A DNA stretch of 64,000 nucleotides from Rhineura floridana (lineage: Eukaryota; Chordata; Lepidosauria; Squamata; Rhineuridae). The position numbers were made by a program, and so were the translations under genes. Where the stretch lies: assembly GCF_030035675.1 (NCBI RefSeq), contig NC_084483.1, positions 6,033,501 to 6,097,500 on the forward strand. Direction: 5' to 3'. Positions 53,385 through 64,000 of this stretch are shown here, in pieces. Numbering within the stretch: the first letter of the stretch is position 1; each line of letters begins with the position of its first letter. The notes under the pieces were generated by a model. The model was not told the DNA's origin and ran no database searches. It saw nothing but the letters and a program-made list of their open reading frames with translations.

Positions 53385-53945
53385 CAATTTTATTTATTTA
53401 TTTATTTAATTACATTTCTAGACCGCCCTATAGCAGAAAGCTCTCAGGGCAGTGTACAACAAATAAAATCACAATTAAAATATGAGCAAGTGTGAAAAAT
53501 ACAGTACCATTATAAAAACATTAAACATGATAAAAATCTGAAATAGAATTGCCATTGAGTTTATAAATTAAGATCCATATTAAGTTTAAAATATTAAATT
53601 TAAAATGTTTAAAATGCCTGGGCGAAAAGGTAGGTTTTTACCTGGCGCTGAAAAGATAACAGAGAAGGCGCCAGGCGTATCTCGTCTGGGAGGGCATTCC
53701 ATAGTTCGGGGGCCACCACCGAGAAGGCCCTAGATCTAGTTGTTGATCTCCGGGCCTCTTTATGAGTTGGGACCCGGAGAAGGGCCTTCGACGTCGAGCG
53801 TAGTGAACGGGTAGGTACATAGCGAGAGAGGCGTTCCACCAGGTATTGCGGTCCGATGCCGTTTAGGGCTTTATAGGTAAGAACCAACACTTTGAATCTG
53901 GCCCGGAAACATATTGGTAGCCAGTGCAGCATCACTGATCCCCAT
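53385..53945 (-). mobile_element. L2-like LINE 3' end, minus strand, fairly young
   Basis: A (TTTA)n tail, then tagaccgccctatagcagaaag/ctctcagggcag. The minus-strand frame 53935-53609 is open for 108 residues: [54 protein letters not shown]. It is 5'-truncated at about 53945. CpG sites remain in the coding part (cgacgtcgagcg), which suggests recent insertion. Confidence 0.9.
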
Positions 53946-54340
53946 CAGCATCGCAACCAGATGGTGGTAGAGATTACAAATCGGAAGCTTCACCCTCCCA
54001 GGGAAAATCCAGCAGCCGGTGAGGCCTACTTGCATGTAGTTGCACTGCATTGTTGCATCAGAATGCGATGCCTTCCATCACCCAAGAAGGTGGCAGGGGC
54101 ATCAACATGCCCCCACTGCCATCTTGAGTGATGGAAGGCATGTGCACTAATGTGCTGACACAAGAGGTGGTGCAACCAGATGTAGGTAAGCCAGAGTGAC
54201 CAGGTGCAGCATTTCCAGGTCACCAGGCTGCTCGGCAAGTCACCCTGGAAAACTGGAGACTGGGGGATATCGGGGTAACTCAGCTGGAGACCCAGAGAGG
54301 ACCCCCCCAAAACAGAATCTCCAGGTAAAAAAAACTTCTG
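53946..54340. repeat. Palindromic repeat family P, copy 4
   Basis: A strong hairpin at about 54068-54142: atgccttccatcaccca and tgagtgatggaaggcat, with aaggtggcaggggcat against atgcccccactgccat inside. It lies between two L2 copies of opposite orientation. Confidence 0.6.
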
Positions 54341-54384
54341 ATCATCTACATCAGTAGACTTCTAACCTATTTAAATTCAGGACT

Positions 54385-55625
54385 CACTGTAGCATTCTCG
54401 CTGGGATGGGACTTGGAGGCACGATAATACGGTGGCTCTGGTCCTTCCTGGAGGAACGAACCCAGAAGGTGGTTATGGGGGACTCCTGTTCAACCACCTA
54501 GCCATTGACCTATGGGGTCCCACAGGGTTCAGTTTTGTCCCCCATGTTATTTAATATCTATATGAAACCGCTGGGAGAGGTTATCCGGAGTTTTGGGGTT
54601 CGGTGCCACCAATATGGAGATGACACCCAGCTCTATCTCTCCTTTCCACCTGATGAAACCAAGGAAGCCGTCCAGGTTCTCAACCGATGCCTGGTATCAG
54701 TGATGGACTGGATGGGAGCGAACAAGCTGAAATTAAATCCTGACAAGACAGAGGTGCTCCTCGTCAGTCGGAAGGCGGAGCAGGGAATAGGGATTCAACT
54801 TGTGCTGGATGGGGTTACACTCCCCCTGAAATCACAGGTTCGCAGTTTGGGAGTGCTCCTGGACTCGGCTCTGACTCTGGAGGCACAGGTCTCGGCTGTG
54901 GCTAGGAGTGCTTTCGCTCAATTAAGATTGGTGCGCCAACTGCGCCCGTTCCTTGACCAGTCAGACTTGACCACGGTGACACATGCCTTAGTTACATCCC
55001 GATTAGACTACTGTAACGTGCTCTACATGGGGCTGCCCCTGAAGACTGCTCGGAAACTGAAATTGGTACAAAGAGCTGCAGCCAGGATGTTAACTGGGGT
55101 GGGATATAGAGAACATACAACCCCAGTTGTATCAGCTCCACTGGTTGCCCATTTGTTTCCGGGCACAATTCAAGGTGCTGGTTTTGACCTATAAAGCCTT
55201 ATACGGCTTAGGTCCAGGCTATCTGTCAGACCACCTCTCCCTCTATGAACCTGCTCGGACTTTAAGATCCTCCAGCGAGACTCTACTGATTACCCCTTCC
55301 TTCCTGCAAGTTCATCTTGCAGAGACACAGAATAGGGCTTTTTCGGTGGCCGCCCCTAGACTGTGGAACTCTCTCCCTATTGGGGTCCGGTTGGCTTCCT
55401 CATTATTGAATTTTCATGCACAGGTGAAGACTGTTCTATTTAGACGGGCTTTTAACCAATGTAGTTAGTTTTAACCTATGTTTATTTAATTCCATTTTAA
55501 ATTGCTTAAACTGAATATCATGTTTATTAATTATTGCTGTTTTAATGTTTTAATGTAAGCCGCCCTGAGTTCCTCGGAAAAAGGGCGGGGTATAAATATT
55601 TTAAATAAATAAATAAATAAATAAA
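54385..55625 (+). mobile_element. L2-like LINE, 5'-truncated, young
   Basis: It starts within the reverse transcriptase (about 54385), passes the full palm end, thumb and C-terminal block, and ends with the tail aagccgccctgagttcctcgg/aaagggcggggtataaat and an (AAAT)n microsatellite. A single frame change near 55125 and one base in the catalytic box are the main damage seen. It is the best-preserved L2-like copy in the window. Confidence 0.93.
54505..55468 (+). pseudogene. L2-like RT and C-terminal coding remnant
   Basis: Frame 1 (54505-55194) has [20 protein letters not shown], the catalytic box as [10 protein letters not shown] (usual YADD), [28 protein letters not shown] and [16 protein letters not shown]. 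The protein continues in another frame (55127-55468) with [35 protein letters not shown] and FHAQVKTVLF. A one-base change near 55125 separates the two. The endonuclease half is missing by truncation. Confidence 0.9.
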
Positions 55626-55854
55626 ATCCTCCCTTCCTTAAAACCTTTCTCTCTTTCTGAGTTTCTTAAAACTATATATTAGCAAATGAAAATGGTGGAG
55701 GTACCATCCTAGGTCCAGGTGTGACTCACAAGACCAATGGTTTACATGTTTTGCTACCATTTATCTACAGTCCATCCTTTGCCAGTGGCCTGATGCACTT
55801 TATGAGCGCAACCAGCTTTACAAACTGTGTAACAATTGTGGTGATCCCTGCTAT
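55626..55854. other. Unique sequence, nothing recognised
   Basis: A short gap between the L2 tail and the SINE. Confidence 0.3.
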
Positions 55855-56163
55855 AAAAGGTAAAAGGTAAAGGTGTCCCCGCACTTCTAGTGTGAGTCGT
55901 TTCCAACTCTTAGGGTAACGTCTTGCAACGTTTACTAGGCAGACCGTATATATGGGGTGGGATTGCCAGTTCCTTCCCTGGCCTTTCTTTACCCCCCAGC
56001 ATATGCCGGGTACTCATTTTACCGACCACGGATGGATGGAAGGCTGAGTGGACCTCGACCCCTTTTACCGGAGATTCGACTTCCTCCTTCCGTTGGAATC
56101 GAACTCCGGCTGTGAGCAGAGCTTCAGCTGCATTACCGCCGCTTACCACTCTGTGCCATGGAG
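55855..56163 (-). mobile_element. tRNA-derived squamate SINE (Squam1 type)
   Basis: On the minus strand the head has an A-box-like tggcacagagtggtaagcgg and a B box ggagttcgattcc, so it is tRNA-derived with an internal polymerase III promoter. The body includes ggaaggaactggcaatccca and gagttggaaacgactca. The tail is an ACCTTT-type repeat (taaaggtaaaaggt on plus). It is about 310 bp and apparently full length. It depends on a LINE partner for movement. Confidence 0.85.
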
Positions 56164-57473
56164 GATTGCTGCTATGCTCCCCATTAATCCCAACAAAGGG
56201 AAGGCCACAGAGGATGTTGTGCAACATTCTGTGCAATGTAGTACATTTGCTTTCAAATCCTGCTACCTGCACTTTCACACTGAAATTCCAAACTCTAGTG
56301 TGGAATGCACCAGGGTAGGCATGCAATGTTTCTGGTGTTAGTGGCAGTGACATCATAGAACAGGCAGATGAGAGTTTGTAAGTAATACCATACTTTTGTT
56401 GTGCTAGTACAAACCATGACACTAATTCCTCTTTGCTTCTGTTTAGAAGCTATCAGAATATTAACAGAGGCTTTAAACTGTGAACCTTTAAATATCCATA
56501 TTAAAATAAAAAAGAACATTAATATAATCTTCCCCAAATGTTATTTCAATGCTAATAAAAGCCAATGAACAGAATGAAGACCTTAGTAAATAAAAATCGT
56601 GTTATTTTACTTCAGGGATTGCAATTCTTGACTAGCTTGGCATCCCCCCTACCCCCTGAAAATGAGATTGGTGCTTTCATTTTAGCTTTTAGTAGATAAT
56701 TCACACTGAAAAATACTTCAATAATTATTCTCATTAGTTAGCTGGGAGAGAATAAGAAATAACAGCATTAAGCAGCAGTCAAATTCAACTACCATTTAAA
56801 AAGACACAGGAGGAAGAAAATATATATGAACAATACAAGAAATAAAATTCAACAACTATGAAAGAAGATTGCGTAATTTTGATCTTCCCAATCCCAACAG
56901 AGAATCCTATAAAATGGCAATTCATCCAGAACAGCAGAATTCCACTGAAACTCAGCATAGATCTCAAGAAAAACAGAATAGGATTTAAAAATAAAATAAA
57001 CAAAATCCACCACTACAACATTCCACAGAAAAGACATATTGAGGCTGCAGTCATCTTTTACATTTACTTGGTCTATGGAGCATAAACATCAAATACGATA
57101 TAGGTCTTTCAAGGCATCAAAAGCAGAGAAAAAACACAACATACATGGACATAAATCACACCTTTTAAAATAAGAGTACAACAAAATCCACAAACAATTA
57201 TAAGTAGTTGGGTTTTTTTTAAGAACTGTGGCCTGGTTTTGATGACTATTATGTTTTCTCTGATCTTCGGGTTGCAAGCCTGCCGTAAAATTGAAACAAA
57301 GAATTCATCTAAGTTCTCCAAGTGTAGAGAAAGTATTGGGAGATAAATCAGGATTTATGTCCTTTCAGGTTTAGTATATCATCAACCGCATTTGAAGACT
57401 ATGGAGAAATAGGTTCAAATCCCCACTCTGCCATGAAGCTCAATATATGACCTAGGTCTCAGCTTAATTTTGA
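56164..57473. other. Unique AT-rich sequence, nothing recognised
   Basis: No repeat or exon recognised over about 1.3 kb. Several short overlapping frames on both strands are not credible. Confidence 0.35.
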
Positions 57474-57565
57474 TGATGATGATGATAATACAGAAGGATG
57501 TATATTGCCTTGAGTGCCTTGGATAAAGGGCAGAATTATCATGCAATAAGTAAATAAATCAATAC
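57474..57565 (+). mobile_element. Decayed LINE 3' tail with GAT tract
   Basis: (GAT)n at 57473-57488, then ttgccttgagtgccttggataaagggcagaa...taagtaaataaat, the general plan of the L2-like tail (GCC..GGC hairpin and AAAT repeat). Heavily mutated. Confidence 0.4.
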
Positions 57566-58073
57566 CAGATCCATGCATTTCAAAGAGGAATGTCAGATCA
57601 TCATAGACAGGTAGCAGTCTGAGCAGCTGCTGTGCGGGAAGGAGAAAAGCTTGCAACCTGACCTCACTCCTTAGCTGTGACATCATGCTTCCCTCTCATC
57701 TAGAGGAGTACCTTCTGCTTCTAGAGCAAACACAGAAATAATCATTGGCTATCAGGTAGGAGTGAAGGATTCTGCTTCTTGACAACTGAGATAGGGGGAG
57801 GACTCTATGCTTTCTGGGCACCCACCTCTTATATTTGGCAAAATGTGCCACACATGTACTACTGCCTGCACTTATTTAGGCAGAACTATTCATTCTAAGG
57901 GGCTGGACTGAAATTGTCTCCTTCCTGTTTACCAAAATATTCTCCTCTTGTAAACCCATGGTCAGATTTTCTGCTGCTTTCTTGGGGAAGGGAGAAAAGA
58001 TTCTCCAGGATATAGTCACCACTTACTCAGCAGTGAGTGTGTGTGACCAGCCAGAAGGTGTGGAGACAGCCTC
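57566..58073. other. Unique sequence, nothing recognised
   Basis: No gene or repeat recognised. Confidence 0.3.
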
Positions 58074-58172
58074 CTGCTGCTTCCCACCAGCCACACTCCC
58101 TGGGAACAATGCGATGAAAGGTGGCAGTGCCCCCAGGACATTCTAGGAAGTGCAGCTGGTAGGAAGCAGCAG
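58074..58172. repeat. Inverted repeat, 18-bp core arms
   Basis: Left arm ctgctgcttcccaccagc (58074-58091) and right arm gctggtaggaagcagcag (58155-58172) pair with one mismatch. Imperfect pairing extends outward to about 30 bp. The interior has cctgggaac/cccccaggac words. It may be a short MITE. Confidence 0.6.
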
Positions 58173-59539
58173 AGGGAGACTTGCACCACTGTGAGTGTGA
58201 GTGATGTGGAGTTAAGTAAGACTGAGTAAGGTAAGCAGCAACCCCTTCCTGAAACTTTCAGATAATTTTCTCATCACCCCCCCATCCCGCCAGGATCTTC
58301 AGGGAGGGTTTTGTTTTGCTTCCCCTACTCAATAAATGGTAAAAAAGAGGTTTTTTGGAAATGTTTGGCACAGCTCTAATTCATTTCCCCCTAGTTTTTC
58401 CATTGGTTTTCAACTGGTGAGAGTGGGTTATTACCATGACCATCTTCTGGAAAGGAATGAAGAAATCAAGATGTGGGGAACTGAGATGGAGAAGAACCAG
58501 TGAAGAGGGCACATTGAGACATTGCCAGACATAGCAAAAATAAAATAGAAATAATATGTAACAAAAAAATTAGAAAAGGTCCTTAGTCGCAGATTGGGGT
58601 TAAAAGATAGCTCCGGGTCTGAAAGATTGTGGCTTTTGCTACAGTTGCACTATTTCCCAGCAGAAATCTGACATAATTGATGGCCAAAGAGAGGATACAG
58701 CAAACCTTTCAATCCTGCCTCCATCAAATGCAATGGAGATTTCACCCATCTCCCTCCATTTCATTGCTAAAATGCATTTGAGAAAAATCATTCATCATTC
58801 TCAAGTCATCTTCAAACTGTGGAACTCTAGACTTGGAAGTTGCCCCCTTAAAAGGCAAAGATTAGAAACAAGTCAGACTAGTAATTCTCACAGTAACTTT
58901 TAATACACTTGGGGGGGGGAATCCAATCATCTAGAAAAACATTTTAAAATGCATTTTATGTTTGCGTAAAAAATTTTATCAAGATTTTATCTGAAAGGAA
59001 GGAAGGAAGGAATGGGGGAGGGGGAATCCATTTGTCCTCTAGATTCAGTTTTCCTCCCAATACTAAGTGAAAAACCAAGGTTGTTGTATGACAGAACACC
59101 ATAGGAATTAAGGTTGTTCATACTGTATGTAATACTTGGACCTATGCAAGCGCAATTTCCTATTTCAAGATTCACACTGACTAGCTGAAGAAAATTCAGC
59201 CACTTGTGTTTAGGAATTTAGAGGGGGGGGGAGTTAAATCACCCTCCCATGCAGCTCTGTTTCACTGTTGGTAGGAGTTGCTTCATGCTTGCCCAGCTTT
59301 TGTACCAACCCTTGGATATGGAGGAACGGTGGCTGAGGCTGGTGATTTGGCTGGAGGAGAGAACCTTCGGGTTGTCAATGAGCCAAAGGAGAGGAGGAAC
59401 AAAGTACCCTGAAAGCCGCTAACTGTCACTGGTTAATCCGACTTCCCCTTCTCTCTATCACATTCCTTCACGCTGAGGAGTGGGTTTGGTGACAGTGGCA
59501 GCAGCAGCAGCAGGAGGCTATTTTTTATTTCTCAAGTTC
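58173..59539. other. Unique sequence with short G and GGAA runs
   Basis: No gene recognised. There are G runs at about 58910 and 59223 and (GGAA)n at about 58995-59010. Confidence 0.35.
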
Positions 59540-60300
59540 TAACATCTAAGGTTCTTTTGACAGTTACGTTATTGCAGAAATCACCATCCCTTGATGAAAG
59601 GCCACACTCCCCCCCCCCCAATCTATCAGGATTGGAAAATAATTTCTCACATTTAATTAATTGGTTAACAAGGTTTGCTGGGGAGGTGGAAAGGTAGAAT
59701 GTCTTTTTTCCTCAGAGTGCAATCTTCTTTGGCTCAGCCATCAGACATTCTAAATGCAAAAGATCAAATGCTGAATACAATATTCCCAATATTTTTTGTA
59801 TTCATTTGCCTCACCTTTTGTTAATATGTGGAAACTAACTCCATCTCAGAAAAGAAATGTTAATTGCCTAATTATCACAGACATAATTTTTAAAAAGTTA
59901 AATTGTCTCTTTTTTTTGCCCATCCCCTTGTTTTTTTAAAAAGCAAACAATCTCCCCTCAACACACACACCATCACTACTCACATTAATATTTTTCCCAG
60001 AGAGTTTAACAAATAAATAAAAAGACCAAACTCAGCCACAAAATAAGTCAAGGGAAAAATGAAGTACTAATTAAGAAAGCTGGGGTTTTATGCAAATGAC
60101 TCCTTCACCAAAGACAGTCTAATGAATGTGCCCCAAGTTGATCCATGTGCGTTTTCGCCAAGCTGACAGCTGGCTCGGAGGAAGGTCAGATGGAATCAAG
60201 CGTGCGCTGAGCATAATCCTTCAGATTGGCAGCTCTGCCCCCTGGTCACTGTTTGATTATCTCCCAAATTGCTGTATTTCACAGAGATAATGATTTTTTA
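59540..60300. promoter_or_regulatory. Possible conserved non-coding element (inferred)
   Basis: A repeat-free block with words such as cacatttaattaattgg, gcctaattatcacaga, ttatgcaaatgactcc (an octamer) and agctgacagctggc, and a balanced complex composition from 60090 to 60280. It looks like constrained non-coding DNA; that is inference. Confidence 0.22.
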
Positions 60301-62862
60301 TGGTCACAGATTTGAAGACAACTGCTGTATCCTGAGGGTTGTCGTTCTGCAAGGAGACACTGCTGCTTCCTTCAGAGGAAAAGAGGGGGGGAAAGTTGCT
60401 CTGATTCTTATTCCCTCTCTCCTTCCTTTCTTCATCCCCGCCCTTCTGGATAGCTTTTTAATAAAGAATAAGTGTCCCAGTTCAAATCAATTAGGCACCT
60501 TGTCCCATTTTGTTAGCTAACATTTTATGCAAAGGTTGGGTGTGGCCACAGTTTAAAATGACAGAACACTCCTGCACTGTAACCTGATTACAACTTGTGT
60601 ATGCAACATAATTCTCCACTGACGTGTGAAAGAGCAAATATTCTGTATGGGGTGATGGGGACCTGGATGACTCTGAAGGAATTTCTCCTATTTATTATCC
60701 TCACTCATTGTTATTTAGAGGCTGGTTGTCACATTACTGGGTTCATTGGGCTTCAGGGATTTGGAAGGATCACTGCAGGCCAGCAAAGCCTCCCCCCCAC
60801 GATCATTTTGGTGGGTCTGGATTTTCAAAGCCCTTCAGGTTCTAATTTCTGTTCATCATTGCCCGCAATTGAGCATGCATTTTGAAAAGTGCAGAGGAGC
60901 CACTAGCTCCCTCCCAGCAATTTTCAGAAAACTGAACATCCAAAACTGGAGCTGAAGATCAAAATGGCTTAGTGACTATCAAGCCTGCTGAACAACTCTA
61001 AATATCTGGCCCTGGGCAACACACTAGAATTCACCAAGTGTGCAGTGTTCATTTCAATGCCAAACTAGGAACAGAGTTCCTTTGAAAATCTGGCCCTTCA
61101 TGAAGGAAAATAATGCAAATGTGATGCCCCTATTAAATGCCTCAGCAAGATAATATCAATGAAATATATTTCAGAACACAATTTTCTCCACTGATATTAT
61201 GGGTAGTTTCCTTTGGAGGACAGAAGGCATTTGACTTATACGTGACAGTGACCAAAGCTGCAGCTTATAATGCCCACAATCTATTCAAAACAAAATGAGT
61301 AGCTAATAAATATAAACTTGGAAATTGCGCTCATTTTCTTCACTGTTAACCTTTCAGAAGGTAGACTTTTAGGTTCTTGCATGGATTCAAAACTAGGTTT
61401 GGGAACGATTGGGGGAACAAGCTGATCAAATACAATGACAGCACGTATGCTATTTACTATATGTGTACAACTTCTCTGTGATGGCGTTGAATGACAAGGC
61501 AAACTAGGGTGATTTGGGATGATTTTACCCCTCACCTGAGTCACATTGTGATGTCAGTACTCACCCCTCCAGTAGGATCAGTGTCCCCACAATGCCTTTT
61601 GTTGCTCTGTTATTCTGTACTCTCGACTTTTCTGAACACTATATCTCTATGTTTTTCTGTCTCTCTGTGTGTCCCTAGTTTAGGTCCATGGCCTGTAGAA
61701 GAAGTGAGGTTGTCTAAATGCTGCCTGAAGAGCTCTGAATGATTTTGTTTTGTTCTTGTTGTTAACGCAGAGCACTGGAGGATTAAAAAAAAGTTAAAAG
61801 CTTCATTTAACTTTTTAAAACAATTGCTCTCCTTGAAGAAAAACATACCTCTGGAGCTGTCCAGCACTTTGCAAGCAGTATTAGGGACAATATCAACCTA
61901 TAATGCCTACTGGAGAATGTCCTCCTCCACAACCCAGCGCAAGCAAGTGTGGGAAAAAGCTGGCAAGAAGTTGCTAATGTTTAAAAAATGTACAAGTAAG
62001 AATACACATCATTTAAGATCAGAAGAAAAAGAGAGGGAAAAATCACTGCCCTCCTCAAAAATATGGAACTAATGTGAAGTTTTAGTTGACTTTTAATAAA
62101 GGTATTGCCCTAATATGGATTATAGAGGAAAGTGAATCTCTCATACTTCTAAAAGTCCCTGAACCAATTCGCTTGCAATTTTGCAGACTTAATCCTATGC
62201 CTGCAAATTTAATCTGCTTCTGCCAAAAAAGAAACAAGTAGTTGTTTTTTTATTCCCCATTGGAGTGAACGGGAAACACAGAAGTTCATTTTATTTTTAA
62301 AACTTGAATTACAGATTGAAGCAGTCAGAGAACAGAACCACTCAGAAAAAGAGCAGAATTTTTTTTAAAGCACAGATACAGATACAAAGTGAATATTGGG
62401 GCCTATTCTTTGAACAGTTCTCACACCTAATCTCCAGTTTGCTCTTTGAATATTGGAAAATTTGAAGAACATTCTTTATGCAGGAGGCAAGCATCATGTG
62501 AAAAGCTGACCCTAGTAAAAGAACATGTGTCAACATGCCTCTCTAAATCCCAGCCATAGGATGTAGTTCTTCACCTACTGCCCATGCTCCTACCTCAAGA
62601 TCATAAGGGAAATTACAGAATACCAGCAAATAAGTGCTTATGTTCAATTGAACTGCTGAAGACAAGTTTAGCGATCTTTTAAATGTCTTTCACCAGGACG
62701 GACCAGTCAAAATCTGCTGCAGGTCAGCATCTTCCTTAAAAGAGACCTGGCAGGTGACTTTCTATCCCATTTCTGTTCCTCTTAGTCACCTTCTTTAACT
62801 ACCATTTCTTGAGTTGTCCTTCCTCCTTCCAGTCTACTGCTGACCAAGGCTGGGTACTCATT
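60301..62862. other. Unique sequence, nothing recognised
   Basis: About 2.5 kb with no recognisable repeat. Frames of up to 96 residues (60595-60885) show no domain or good splice context. Confidence 0.35.
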
Positions 62863-62970
62863 AGACCTTTAAAGCGCATTTCTCTCCTCAGAGAATTTTG
62901 GGCACTATAGTTTGTTAAGGATTACTGGAAACTGTAACTCTGTGAGAGGAATAGTGTGCACACAGCCCAA
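62863..62970. mobile_element. Arm of the Y-type palindromic MITE, diverged
   Basis: cctttaaagcgcatttctc, then ggcactatagtttgttaagg and gtgagaggaatag resemble the left part of the palindrome at 8941 (cctttatttcact, aagtgtagtttgtgaagg, gagaggaga). No complete partner arm. Confidence 0.4.
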
Positions 62971-63107
62971 CAGTTGTTGGACGATGAATGGCACCAACTT
63001 CAGAGCGGGGAGGAAATCAGTTTTGTCTGCTGGCATTCATATTTGTTTCCCTTTAAAAAAACAAACTACTCTCATGTTTCTGAGACCAGAAGAAAGTGAA
63101 ATGGGAT

Positions 63108-63432
63108 ACAAGAACATAAGAACATAAGAAGAGCCTGCTGGATCAGGCCAGTGGCCCATCTAGTCCAGCATCCTATTCTCACAGTGGCCAACCAAGTGCC
63201 TGGGGGAAGCCCGCAAGCAGGACCCGAGTGCAAGAACACTCTCCCCTCCTGAGGCTTCCGGCAACTGGTTTTCAGAAGCATGCTGCCTCTGACTAGGGTG
63301 GCAGAGCACAGCCATCATGGCTAGTAGCCATTGATAGCCCTGTCCTCCATGAATTTGTCTCATCTTCTTTTAAAGCCATCCAAGCTGGTGGCCATTACTG
63401 CATCTTGTGGGAGCAAATGCCATAGTTTAACA
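63108..63432 (-). mobile_element. CR1 LINE 3' end, minus strand, young
   Basis: Two to three (aagaacat) tail units, then the same 3' UTR and final codons as the CR1 at 35846. The two copies differ at only a few of about 310 positions. It is 5'-truncated at about 63430. The CR1 terminal codons (MEDRAINGY-stop on the minus strand at about 63327-63353) are intact here, which confirms what the L1 interrupted at 36428. Confidence 0.93.
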
Positions 63433-63612
63433 AATCTTTCTTAATCTCTGTCCATAGTTTTTCATAATTATTATGAAACAACTTTGAATTTTTATTTGTC
63501 ATAATGATACCTAAATAGTTCACCTTTTCTTCTATTTTAAAATCTATCTTCTCCATTAACTCTTTTTGATCTCTTAAAGATAAATTTTTCTTAGAATGAT
63601 TTATTAACATAC
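63433..63612 (-). mobile_element. L1 ORF2 fragment, minus strand
   Basis: A minus-strand frame reads RDQKELMEKIDFKIEEKVNY, LGIIMTNKNSKLFHNNYEKL, WTEIKKDLLN. This is the region after the reverse transcriptase palm of L1 ORF2 (KYLGI...N...NYEKLLKEIKKDL). About 60 residues remain, adjoining the 5' edge of the CR1 tail. Confidence 0.8.
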
Positions 63613-64000
63613 ATACATAGTTATAGAAAAGTAGATAAAATGAGATTTATTATAAAATACTAGTGTGATCCTTGAGCTTGATGAGTTTTGGCTAACTTCA
63701 CAATATCGGGAGTATACTTGGATAGTAATAGTCTTAAGTCACCACGACTAACAATATCCAAATGGTTTCGATTCTTCACTAGTATGCAATCAGTTTACTG
63801 GCATTGTTTCGTTAAACAAGTTAAACAAGTTCATTTAAACATCACAGAAACAACGGGTAGCGAGTGTGTCCCATTCCTGAAGAAAACCAGCGAATAACTG
63901 ACTGTCTGCCTCACCCGTTTGCACACGGCACTCATCCGTTGGAAGAATGTGCCCTCCACCAATACACCCAGCTTATCAAACACTCTCTCATGATTGGTTC
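63613..64000. other. Unique sequence to the window edge
   Basis: No gene or repeat recognised. The short frame at 63688-63897 has no known motif. Confidence 0.3.

Noticed and set aside
55910-56422. 170-residue and 131-residue overlapping frames
   Set aside because: They lie mostly in the tRNA-derived SINE; both strands are open by chance.
60595-60955. Frames of 96 and 69 residues in unique DNA
   Set aside because: They overlap in different frames without motif or codon signal; chance is likely.
1-64000. CRISPR arrays, operons, ribosome binding sites, prophage
   Set aside because: The repeat content is vertebrate; the tandem repeats seen are microsatellites, minisatellites or transposon parts.

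Overview
The window looks like intronic or intergenic DNA of a squamate reptile (lizard or snake). That rests on the repeat content, recalled from known families and not searched: RTE-BovB LINEs, CR1 LINEs ending in a (TTCTTATG)-type tail, many L2-like LINE 3' ends, a squamate tRNA-derived SINE with an ACCTTT-type tail, a 5S-rRNA-headed SINE with a BovB tail, an L1 3' end with a poly-A tail, and many short palindromic hAT-type MITEs. No host protein-coding exon could be recognised. Every long open frame I could interpret is a LINE fragment or a chance frame in repeat DNA.

Layout. 1-4.9 kb: mostly unique sequence, with a 640-bp element with long inverted arms, a TA-flanked MITE and a 168-bp tandem duplication. 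4.9-7.5 kb: a BovB on the minus strand including its 5' UTR. 7.6-17.5 kb: L2-like LINE pieces, GC-rich palindromic repeats and two unclassified families (called X and Y here). 17.5-29.7 kb: mostly unique, with two clean hAT MITEs and CT/GT microsatellites. 29.7-43.5 kb: a dense nest. It holds family Y, an array of about 200-bp units alternating an octamer-containing core with polypyrimidine, family X, a BovB broken by three insertions, a CpG-rich island, and a CR1 with a long open reverse-transcriptase frame that sits inside family X and is itself interrupted by an L1 tail. Further X, L2, CR1 and 5S-SINE copies follow. 43.5-56.2 kb: an older CR1, a 0.9-kb Tigger/mariner-like MITE, more hAT MITEs, two L2 copies and a tRNA-SINE. 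56.2-64 kb: largely unique, with stretches that resemble conserved non-coding DNA and a CR1/L1 junction at the end.

The most informative points are these. The 5S SINE appears to be a fusion of 5S rRNA, a piece of BovB 5' UTR and the BovB 3' end. The insertions can be ordered in time (X, then CR1, then L1). The octamer/polypyrimidine array recurs in two places. The CpG-rich island carries a splice-donor-like site and sits between two repeats. I did not find a new gene system. The repeat-rich content is typical of squamate genomes, and family names are from memory, to be confirmed by a repeat-library search.
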